Assembly (NCBI RefSeq): GCF_002887735.1
Contig: NZ_PKQP01000006.1
Coordinates: forward strand, 186,001-250,000
Direction: 5' to 3'
DNA from: Stenotrophomonas bentonitica
GTDB lineage: Bacteria; Pseudomonadota; Gammaproteobacteria; Xanthomonadales; Xanthomonadaceae
DNA: 64,000 bases
The notes under the pieces were generated by a model that saw only the letters and a list, made by a program, of their open reading frames with translations, did not search any database and had not been told where the DNA came from. The position numbers and the translations under genes were made by a program. Shown piece by piece: positions 57,444 to 64,000 of the stretch. The first letter of the stretch is position 1. Each line of letters begins with the position of its first letter.

Positions 57444-58580
57444 ATGCAACGTGCCACCATCAAAGCCTGGTTCCTGATCCACAAGTGGACCAGCCTGGTC
57501 TGTACCCTGTTCCTGTTGCTGCTGTGTCTGACCGGCCTGCCGCTGGTGTTCGGCGAGGAGATCGCCCACCTCAGCGAGCCAGAGGTGGTCACCACGGCGG
57601 CCGATGCCACGCCGCGTGATCTGGACGCGCAGGTGCGCACCGCACTGGCGCAGTATCCCGGCGATGTGCCGCTGTTCGTCGGCTGGGATCCGGACGCACC
57701 CACCGTGTACGTCAACACCGGTGCACGTCCGGACACCCCGCCACCGCAGATGCACACCGCGCTGCTGCACGCGACCACCGGCGAGGTGCTGCCAGCCGCG
57801 CAGTTCAACGAAGGCGTGATGTACTTCCTGTACCGGTTGCACACCGATCTGTTCCTCGGCCTGCCCGGCATGTTGTTCATGGGCGCGATGGGGCTGCTGT
57901 TCGCGGTGGCGATCATCTCCGGCCTGGTGTTGTATGGCCCGTTCATGCGCAAGCAGCGCTTCGGCACGCTGCGCACCGGTCGCAACCGCCGGTTGGCCTG
58001 GCTGGACCTGCACAACGTGTTGGGCGTGGTCACCCTTGGCTGGGCACTGGTGGTGGGCGTCACCGGCGCCATCAACACCATCGCCAAGCCGCTGGAACAG
58101 GCCTGGCAGAGCGAGCAGCTCGGCGAGTTCGCGGCCCGCTATGCTGGCCAGCCACGGCCGGCCACGCTGGCCTCGCTGCAGGCCGCCGTGGACACCGCAC
58201 GTGCCGCCGAGCCCGGCATGCGCCCGGCCTTCGTCAGCTTCCCCGGTACCGGCTACAGCGGTGAACACCACTATGGCGTGTTCATGCAGGGCAACACCGC
58301 CCTCACCGAGCGCCTGTACCGCCCGGTGCTGATCGATGCCAAGACCGGCGAGCTCACCGCGCAACCGCAGTTGCCGGCCTACATGAGCGTGTTGCTGCTG
58401 AGCCAGCCGCTGCATTTCGGCGACTACGGCAAGCTGCCGCTGAAGGTTTTGTGGGCCCTGCTGGACCTGCTCACCATCGCGGTGCTGATCAGCGGCCTGT
58501 ATCTGTGGGTGAAGCGTGGCAGTACCGACGCACGCGTCACCGAGATCGAGCGCGCCGCGCAGCATGGGGGTGCCGCATGA
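57444..58580 (+). CDS. PepSY-associated transmembrane protein
   Basis: The 378-residue protein has a cytoplasmic start, HKWTSLVCTLFLLLLCLTGLPLVF (helix 1), a PepSY-type periplasmic part, then helices FLGLPGMLFMGAMGLLFAVAIISGLVL, LDLHNVLGVVTLGWALVVGVTGAINT and LLDLLTIAVLISGLYLWV. It resembles PepSY_TM reductases that move electrons across the membrane to ferric siderophores or flavins, possibly using haem via its histidines. Its end overlaps the next, truncated gene by four bases (ATGA). Confidence 0.9.
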   Translation: MQRATIKAWFLIHKWTSLVCTLFLLLLCLTGLPLVFGEEIAHLSEPEVVTTAADATPRDLDAQVRTALAQYPGDVPLFVGWDPDAPTVYVNTGARPDTPPPQMHTALLHATTGEVLPAAQFNEGVMYFLYRLHTDLFLGLPGMLFMGAMGLLFAVAIISGLVLYGPFMRKQRFGTLRTGRNRRLAWLDLHNVLGVVTLGWALVVGVTGAINTIAKPLEQAWQSEQLGEFAARYAGQPRPATLASLQAAVDTARAAEPGMRPAFVSFPGTGYSGEHHYGVFMQGNTALTERLYRPVLIDAKTGELTAQPQLPAYMSVLLLSQPLHFGDYGKLPLKVLWALLDLLTIAVLISGLYLWVKRGSTDARVTEIERAAQHGGAA

Positions 58581-58727
58581 GCGCACCGCTGAAACCACCG
58601 CGCAGCCCCTTCATCGCCCCGGCGTGGATTGCACTGGCCAGTGTGGTCGGCCTGGTCAGCGCGCTGATCGGCGACGGGCTGTTGGACCTCATCTCCTGGC
58701 TCGTGTTCACCGCGTTGATCGCGCAGT
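58577..58727 (+). pseudogene. 5' fragment of a small membrane-protein gene, cut by a junction
   Basis: The fragment starts ATGA-coupled to the PepSY gene and reads MSAPLKPPRSPFIAPAWIAL with a helix ASVVGLVSALIGDGLLDLIS, as expected for a short membrane partner of PepSY proteins. After about residue 49 (near 58725) the frame runs into the antisense strand of a DJ-1/PfpI gene and the residues become non-protein-like. The gene is therefore truncated and joined to foreign DNA. The remaining frame to 58960 is a read-through artefact. Confidence 0.6.
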
Positions 58728-59358
58728 TTCCATCGGCAACATACCGTCGATTCGGCAACCAGCGTATCCCGGGGTACTGCTTTCCCCGCGTCGCAGCGGT
58801 CGACCAATGCGCTGTGGCGCGCCGCCCATCGAACGTCCCCATCTGCGCGGCGACAAGGGCACCGTTGCAGATGGTGACGATCGTCGCCCCTTGGCCGGAC
58901 TGCCGCTTCAGCCACGCGATGAGGCGCGGCGTAGCGGCCTGCGCGGGCACGATGATGTAGTCGGCCCCCTCTGGATGGATCACATCGAACTGCGCCACCG
59001 TGGTGTCCGTCGCGATCCGGAACCGTGGCCGCCCGAGGTCGGTAAATGTGGACAGCGGCCCCGAGTCGAGCGTCACCGCGGACACATCGAGGGTGCCGGT
59101 ACGGGACAGGATCGCGAACGGCACCAGGAAGTCGCTGACCTCCACGCCGATGTTTTCCCCCACTACCGCGATCACGGCCCGGGCGCGGCCGGGCCTTGGA
59201 CGATAGGCGGGGATCACCGACTCCTGGGTGGAAGAGGCACTCGACGCTTGCTCGGCGGGTCGCGTCGTTCTGGCTGGCGGCCCTGCACATCCGGCCAGCA
59301 CCACAGATACAGCCCACGCGGCATGCAGACCGCGTCCAGGGAAAGTGCGAGATACCAT
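58728..59358 (-). pseudogene. Truncated DJ-1/PfpI-family lipoprotein gene
   Basis: On the minus strand the gene opens with a lipoprotein signal (MVSRTFPGRGLHAAWAVSVVLAGC), followed by a DJ-1/PfpI (GATase1-like) domain: ENIGVEVSDFLVPFAIL and the cysteine elbow IVTICNGALVAAQMG. It reaches PNRRYVADGN and then loses homology at 58728, where relatives continue with a VVTTTG-type segment and a final helix. The last third of the domain is missing, so it is probably non-functional. Confidence 0.65.
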
Positions 59359-59409
59359 GGTGCTGCCATAGGTAAGTGATGTGCGTGCATTCTTTGCTCC
59401 CTGCGCCAC

Positions 59410-59868
59410 GGCAACAATGTCGCGGTTGCGTCATTTCCTGCCATGACCCTGTCCTTCCGGTTGAGGAGAGACCGCCAGCTACGCTTCGATGCCTGCCGCG
59501 AAGTCCGCCTTGAGCAGGTCCGGCTCACGCGCAGCGTGGGTGCACAGCGCTGAGATAGTGAAGCTTTGGCGCCGTGACATCCGCAGCAAGGCCAAGCAGC
59601 GCAGGTGACCACCAACCTTCCTTCCTGCTCATGCAGGCCGAGGGACAGCGGTGCAGCGCGATCTCCTCAGTGGCCAAAATCCATTGCGATCCGTCGGGTC
59701 ATCGAGCGGATCTTCCCGCTCCTGCAGACCGAGGTCGCCTTGGCCAGGTGCTCTTTGCAAAATCTCCGTACGCGTCTGCTCCTGACCAAAAGCGGACTCC
59801 GAACACTGTCAGCACATCTGTGAATGCCGAGCTGACGGGCCGACGTGTCCGTCCAGCCAGGCTCACTG
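59410..59868. other. Unassigned interval with possible gene debris
   Basis: About 460 bases without a supported gene. On the minus strand a short frame ending at about 59480 reads LCTHAAREPDLLKADFAAGI, which looks protein-like but has no start or domain; on the plus strand a stretch near 59680-59820 (AIRRVIERIFPLLQTEVALA) is similar in character. Both may be decayed remnants. Base composition is less GC-biased than the left part of the window. Confidence 0.4.
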
Positions 59869-60267
59869 CTACTTGATCTTCAGCTCCGGCAGAAGAGCGT
59901 CAACATCAACCAGCTCCAGGGACTTGACCATGTGCAGCGTCCCGTTCTTGTACTTGAGGAAGTGCGGACTCTTCAGATGCTGCTCGTAAGCCTCACGACT
60001 CGCATAGATTTCAAGGATCGTCAGCCGAGTAGGATCTTCCTTGTCAAAAACCGCATACAACGACAGCACGCCTGGCTCAAGCGCCATTGAGGCGCGAACT
60101 TCTTCCGCCAACTCGTCTCGATAGGCGGGCAGATGGTCTGCATCAACGGTGATCTTTGATAGTCGTGTCATCTGTGCCTCCTCCGCTCCAACACGGAAGG
60201 AGCACGCCAACATACTGAACAACGTGGCCATGATGATCTTGTTCACTTGGGTCTCCCAGGTGCGCAT
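59869..60267 (-). CDS. Exported ABM-domain protein
   Basis: The 132-residue product has an N-terminal signal (MATLFSMLACSFRVGA) and an antibiotic biosynthesis monooxygenase (ABM) domain: AYRDELAEEVRASMALEPGVLSLYAVF, TRLTILEIYASREAYEQHLKSPHFLKY. ABM domains are small ferredoxin-fold dimers, some oxidising quinones or aldehydes, others non-enzymatic. It is 28 bases downstream of the CMD gene on the same strand. Start at MRTWETQ; MATLFS is 36 bases shorter. Confidence 0.78.
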   Translation of the reverse strand: MRTWETQVNKIIMATLFSMLACSFRVGAEEAQMTRLSKITVDADHLPAYRDELAEEVRASMALEPGVLSLYAVFDKEDPTRLTILEIYASREAYEQHLKSPHFLKYKNGTLHMVKSLELVDVDALLPELKIK

Positions 60268-60295
60268 GACAGTAAAGAAGTCTTTCGCGCAGGCA

Positions 60296-60964
60296 TCATT
60301 CTTTCCGCACTTCCAGCTGAGTTTGAATGCCGACGCGAACACGTTCCGCGGCCTCCACGCCGACGTGCGCTTCGAGCACATCAGCCAGCTGGTACAAATG
60401 CTCTGGCCGCAGTCCGATGTTCATGCTCATGCCTATGTGAGACTGCAACTGAGGGCCCACCCCGGACATCGCCGCCAGCATGCTGACCGTGGCCAACTCA
60501 CGGCTCTGCCAATCCAGGTTGTCGCGCTCGAAGATGTCGCCAAACAGGTGCGTACGCAGATAGTCGTTTGCCTGCGGTGCGAAATCGAACAATGGCCCTG
60601 AGACCGGACCACCAGCCAGCTTGGTCTGATTCGCGGTGCCTGCAGCGAGCAACGCGGCGCCCTTGGGGATCGGCTTGGCAGGTTCGCGGCCAGCTTCATC
60701 CTGGATGCCCCTCTGCCTGCGCGCCTCCGCCACCTTCATCAGTCCGGTCAACGCGTTCAGGCTGCGCGGAAAGCCCGCATAGGCGTAAACCTGCACGAGG
60801 ATTTCTCGCGCTTCGGCAAGACTCAGCCCCGCGTCCAAGCCTTGATTCAGCGCCTCCCGAAGGCTATCCATGTTGCCGGCAGCTGCGGAGGCGCTGATCG
60901 GAATGATGGCTTGCTGGCGGGAATCCAGTTCGGTGGTAGGACCCCCGTCTGAGTTGACGTTCAT
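60296..60964 (-). CDS. Carboxymuconolactone decarboxylase-like protein
   Basis: The 222-residue protein carries two CMD (AhpD-like) repeats: ALNQGLDAGLSLAEAREILVQVYAYAGFPRSLNALTGL and ATVSMLAAMSGVGPQLQSHIGMSMNIGLRPEHLYQLADVL. The AhpD CxxC pair is not seen, so a decarboxylase or other CMD role is more likely than peroxiredoxin reduction. GAAGGAGAAGCT precedes the ATG at 60964. It is followed by the ABM gene. Confidence 0.85.
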   Translation of the reverse strand: MNVNSDGGPTTELDSRQQAIIPISASAAAGNMDSLREALNQGLDAGLSLAEAREILVQVYAYAGFPRSLNALTGLMKVAEARRQRGIQDEAGREPAKPIPKGAALLAAGTANQTKLAGGPVSGPLFDFAPQANDYLRTHLFGDIFERDNLDWQSRELATVSMLAAMSGVGPQLQSHIGMSMNIGLRPEHLYQLADVLEAHVGVEAAERVRVGIQTQLEVRKE

Positions 60965-61122
60965 AGCTTCTCCTTCGTGTGCGAAAGGCGGCATTGAGCG
61001 GATCGATGCGGACCGTGCCCGTAAACCAGTCCGTCGATCCTTTGATGGACGCTTGGGCGCCATGGCGTTTGATTTCCATGTAGCTCACCCATTTGTGGTG
61101 TGGTTGGGCATGCAACCAACGG

Positions 61123-61608
61123 CTACTCGGACTCAATCCGAACCGCGAGCGGACCTTCCGTGCGAAGGACCTGCAGTCCTCCTTCGATTCGACCCAGTCG
61201 GATCAAACCCTTCGAGTACGCAAATGGCCTGTGGAAAATCGCCAGATTTCCCCACGGCGCATAAAAGGCGATGTCGCCCGCCGCCGGCGTGAATCCCTCC
61301 GGCTCACCCGCCACACTGAGACGGCGCGGAAGCTGCGCGATTCTCTCGTTCGCGGCGTAGTCCTCAAGCTGCAGCGTCAGCGGCAACTGGGCGATGAACT
61401 CGCGCGCCGGGATACTGTCTTCCATGGTGGCCGACAGCACCTGATCGTTGATGATCAGTCGAATCTTCATGGAATGAACTTCCGGGTTTGACTCTACCTT
61501 CCTGGCTGCAATGGCGTGATGAGCGGGCTCGGCAGAGCATGCCGCTATTCCCCCGAATGCAAGCAGGAGGCAAAGTAGCTTTCCTGTGAACGACGTAACG
61601 CGCCTCAT
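61123..61608 (-). CDS. Exported cyclophilin-like fold protein
   Basis: The 161-residue product has a lipoprotein-like signal (FTGKLLCLLLAFGGIAAC) and a cyclophilin-like domain of the YlxF/PF18050 type: KIRLIINDQVLSATMEDSIPAREFIAQLP onward with GDIAFYAPWGNLAIFHRPF. Such proteins lack the proline-isomerase residues and have unknown roles; many lie near alpha/beta hydrolases. Its ATG overlaps the MFS stop (ATGA), so the pair is translationally coupled. Confidence 0.82.
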   Translation of the reverse strand: MRRVTSFTGKLLCLLLAFGGIAACSAEPAHHAIAARKVESNPEVHSMKIRLIINDQVLSATMEDSIPAREFIAQLPLTLQLEDYAANERIAQLPRRLSVAGEPEGFTPAAGDIAFYAPWGNLAIFHRPFAYSKGLIRLGRIEGGLQVLRTEGPLAVRIESE

Positions 61609-62816
61609 CAGCCCCGTGCCTCCACAGCGACCACCGGCCCGGGCGTGGTCGCCCGGTCGGACGCCGTGGCATAAGCGAGCAGCGCGGCGCACAGCAACAG
61701 GCCAGCACTGGCCAGGAACGTACTGGCAAAGCCGAGACTGTCAAACAGCAGTCCGCCCACGGTCGAGCCAAGTGCGATGGAGCACTGCACCACCGCCACC
61801 ATCAGCCCGCCGCCGGCCTCTGCGTTGTTGGTGAAAGTGCGGGCCAGCCAGCTCCACCAGCCCACCGGCGCGGCCGTTGCCAGCAGGCCCCATGCCGAGA
61901 GCAGTGCGGCGGTCGGCCAAAGCTGGTGCCCCAGTGGAACCAAGGCCACAGCAATGAGCGCCATCAAGGCTGGAATGGTCACCAGCGTTCGGTAAAGCCC
62001 ACGCCTGATGAACGCGCCAATGACGAGCGTGCCCACGAAGCCACTTATGCCGATGGCCAGCAGCACCAGTGGTACAGCAGACGCTCCTGCACTGGTCACC
62101 CGCTCCAGGAACGGCCGCACGTAGGTGAACAGGGCAAATTGCCCCATGAAGAAGGCACCGCAGGCAAGCATGCCAAGTGCCACCACACGCCGCCGGAACA
62201 GCGCGACCAAGCCGCCTTGTGACTGCCCGCTCTCCGCGGGCATGGAGGGCAGACAAACCCACTGCCATGCGAGAGCTATGGCAGCCACCGGCAGAAGGCA
62301 CAAGAAAGCGCCGCGCCATCCGATCATGCCGCCCAGGTAGCTGCCCAATGGCGCCGCAACTACCGTTGCAAGCGCGTTGCCGCTATTGAATATCGCCAAG
62401 GCTCGCGGAATCTTCGCAGCCGGAACCAGCCGCATTGCCGTTGCGGCAGACAGTGACCAGAACCCACCGATCACCACGCCGATCAGTGCACGCCCCATCA
62501 TGTAGACCGGATAGTTCGGAGCCAGGGCCACCACCACACCCGACACTGCCATCAATGCGGTGAGGATCAGCAGCAACGTTCGTCGATTCATGTTGCCCGC
62601 CAACCGGGAGATCAACAGGCTGGTCAGCACCGCAAAGGCTCCCGAAATGGCAATGCCGTACCCGGCAAGCCCTTCGGTCACGCCCAGATCTGCCGCCAAG
62701 GGAGTAAGCAGGCTCACCGGCATGAATTCCGAGGCTATCAACGCGAAGACGCACAACGTCATCGCGAGCACGCCCCCCCAGTTGGCGCGATCTGCAATCG
62801 CGTGTGTGCGGCTCAT
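61608..62816 (-). CDS. MFS transporter (DHA1-type, YdhP/AraJ-like)
   Basis: The 402-residue exporter has 12 helices and the DHA1 markers SEFMPVSLLTPLAADLGVTEGLAGYGIAISGAF and MGRALIGVVIGGFWSLSAATAMRL, with RLAGNMNRRTLLL as motif A. It overlaps the hydrolase gene upstream and the cyclophilin-like gene downstream by one to four bases. The substrate is unknown; location suggests an efflux partner of the hydrolase or its product. Confidence 0.9.
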   Translation of the reverse strand: MSRTHAIADRANWGGVLAMTLCVFALIASEFMPVSLLTPLAADLGVTEGLAGYGIAISGAFAVLTSLLISRLAGNMNRRTLLLILTALMAVSGVVVALAPNYPVYMMGRALIGVVIGGFWSLSAATAMRLVPAAKIPRALAIFNSGNALATVVAAPLGSYLGGMIGWRGAFLCLLPVAAIALAWQWVCLPSMPAESGQSQGGLVALFRRRVVALGMLACGAFFMGQFALFTYVRPFLERVTSAGASAVPLVLLAIGISGFVGTLVIGAFIRRGLYRTLVTIPALMALIAVALVPLGHQLWPTAALLSAWGLLATAAPVGWWSWLARTFTNNAEAGGGLMVAVVQCSIALGSTVGGLLFDSLGFASTFLASAGLLLCAALLAYATASDRATTPGPVVAVEARG

Positions 62817-63871
62817 TTCCCGGCCAGGCCGCGCTGGAAGAACGTCGTCAGTTTCTCGAAGGGAATCAGGTTGGCGCGGTCATACAGGTCCACGTGACCC
62901 GCACCCTTCACCCAGTAGAGTTCCTTCGGTTGGCCGGCCCTTTGGTATGCGTCTTCGCTGAACTCGCGTGAATGTGCGGCGTCGCCGGAGACGAACAGCA
63001 TCGGCCGGGGTGAGATGGTCTCGATGTCATTGAAGGGATAGAAGTTCATGAATTTGACCAAGCTGCTGAAGAGCGGCTGGGTCGTCAGCTCTGCCGTATC
63101 GCCCTTTGGCGTGTAGGCGCCGCGCGGGGTACGGTAGAAGTCGAAAAACTCGCGTTGGATGGCAGGGGTGTCAGCATCGAGTTTGTTCACCGTGCCTGGC
63201 ACGTACACTGCCGCCCCGCCCTTGAACTCTGCCAGGCGCTGGCCCGTTGCGGACTGGATCATCGTCTTGCGCTGCTCCAGCGATTGCCCGTTGTTCAGCC
63301 CCTGCCGTGCCGCCGCACCCATGTCGTACATGCTCACCGTAGCAATGGCCTTGATGCGCGGGTCGATCTTGGCGGCGCTGATCACAAAGCTGCCGCTGCC
63401 ACAGATGCCCAGGCCGCCAATCCGATCCGGGTCCACATAGGCCTGCGTACTCAGGAAGTCGACGGCCGCACTGATGTCGTCTGAATAGATTTCCGGCGCC
63501 ACCATGTGCCGCGGGGCGCCGCCGCTCTCTCCCCAGAAGGAAAGATCGATCGCCAGCGTAACGAAGCCCTGTTCGGCCAGCTTCTGCGCGTAGAGCTGCG
63601 AGCTCTGCTCCTTCACCGCGCCCATCGGGTGGCCAACCACCACGGCGGGCGCGCGGCCGCCGCGAGGCAAGCCATGAGGGCGGTACAGCGTGCCTACCAC
63701 TTCCATCTGGTACTGGTTGTGGAAGCTGACGCGCTCACCCGTGACCGTGGGGCTGCGGTAGAAGTTGTCTGCCCCGGCCGGACGGGCTGCCCCAGGCGTT
63801 TCGGCAGCCATGGCGGGAAGCGGAAGTACGTAGCTGGCAAGCAGCGCCAGCAGCAACGTGGTCGGTTTCAT
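62813..63871 (-). CDS. Secreted alpha/beta hydrolase with a cysteine nucleophile elbow
   Basis: The 352-residue product has a signal peptide (MKPTTLLLALLASYVLPLPAMA). The hydrolase shows PAVVVGHPMGAVKEQSS (oxyanion region), the elbow GLGICGSGSF with Cys157 where serine is usual, the acid near FVSGDAAHSREFSEDAY and the histidine in GAGHVDLYD. A cysteine elbow is used by dienelactone hydrolases, so lactone or ester substrates are plausible. It is first in the leftward operon with the MFS pump, and a putative regulator starts divergently at the right edge. Confidence 0.85.
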   Translation of the reverse strand: MKPTTLLLALLASYVLPLPAMAAETPGAARPAGADNFYRSPTVTGERVSFHNQYQMEVVGTLYRPHGLPRGGRAPAVVVGHPMGAVKEQSSQLYAQKLAEQGFVTLAIDLSFWGESGGAPRHMVAPEIYSDDISAAVDFLSTQAYVDPDRIGGLGICGSGSFVISAAKIDPRIKAIATVSMYDMGAAARQGLNNGQSLEQRKTMIQSATGQRLAEFKGGAAVYVPGTVNKLDADTPAIQREFFDFYRTPRGAYTPKGDTAELTTQPLFSSLVKFMNFYPFNDIETISPRPMLFVSGDAAHSREFSEDAYQRAGQPKELYWVKGAGHVDLYDRANLIPFEKLTTFFQRGLAGK

Positions 63872-63983
63872 GCGAGTGCGGCCTCGGTTGGGGGGACTGA
63901 GGTCGCCACGATAGGCTCCGCCCGCTACTGCGATAAGCCGGCTGAAAGTTGATGCATTGTTGAGTTGAGCTCACAATTGGTCC

Positions 63984-64000
63984 ATGAGCGCCGTGAAGAC
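63984..64000 (+). CDS. Possible start of a divergent gene, cut by the window edge
   Basis: An ATG at 63984 begins MSAVK and runs off the end. A TGAGCTCA palindrome (63966-63973) lies just before it, between it and the hydrolase operon. The layout resembles a LysR or TetR regulator divergent from its target operon, but five codons are too few to identify it. Confidence 0.2.

Noticed and set aside
58577-58960. Full-length 127-residue membrane protein
   Set aside because: Only the first 49 residues look protein-like; the rest is antisense to the DJ-1 gene.

Overview
The window is a high-GC gammaproteobacterial chromosome segment that fits Stenotrophomonas (Xanthomonadaceae, S. maltophilia-like). 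The evidence is the gene content and order (kdsD-kdsC-lptCAB-rpoN-hpf-ptsN-hprK-rapZ-PTS, pilT/pilU beside yggS-proC, and a soxR gene divergent from an mfsA-like pump) together with 19 copies of the GTAG-headed palindromic REP family (SMAG type) known from S. maltophilia. The assignment is inferred from gene content only. I saw no tRNA, rRNA, CRISPR array, insertion sequence or replication origin.

Layout. 0-3.5 kb: a periplasmic DUF4198 protein, an ApbE-type flavin transferase and a membrane-anchored flavodoxin/NADPH reductase, which looks like a flavinylation or transmembrane electron-transfer set. 3.5-8.8 kb: a HutD protein, two adjacent L,D-transpeptidases, a ComEA-like DNA-binding protein, an M20 peptidase and a small stress membrane protein. 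8.8-14 kb: amgK-murU (peptidoglycan sugar recycling), a five-copy REP cluster, hda, a PerM-type permease and a DUF2066 protein. 14-19.6 kb: purM-(membrane protein)-purN, two tandem DUF3108 proteins, a small EF-hand membrane protein, murA and ibaG. 19.6-31.4 kb: the LPS-transport, sigma-54 and PTS-Ntr superoperon ending in ptsI and mgtE. 31.4-45 kb: mostly housekeeping genes (pyrB, ruvX, yqgE, tag, pilU, pilT, yggS, proC) mixed with hydrolases, membrane proteins and REP loci. 45-58.6 kb: soxR/mfsA, a lipase-like lipoprotein paired with a DUF4105 protein, an RND efflux pump opposite a two-component system, and a PepSY reductase.

58.6-64 kb differs. A small membrane gene is cut off and fused tail to tail with a truncated DJ-1/PfpI lipoprotein gene. 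It is followed by a leftward set of stress or detoxification genes (ABM monooxygenase-like, carboxymuconolactone decarboxylase-like, cyclophilin-like, MFS exporter, secreted alpha/beta hydrolase) with no REP copies. I read this as an acquired or rearranged accessory block whose left junction lies near 58.73 kb.

How the genes fit together: the envelope dominates. murA, amgK-murU and the L,D-transpeptidases handle peptidoglycan; kdsD-kdsC-lptCAB handle LPS; and the RapZ/PTS-Ntr/HprK set probably links carbon and nitrogen status to envelope precursor supply. Two efflux systems (SoxR-MfsA and an RND pump with its own two-component system) sit in the right half. A recurring oddity is that the TAG of the REP signature GTAG is the actual stop codon of three unrelated genes (hda, ptsI, soxR).
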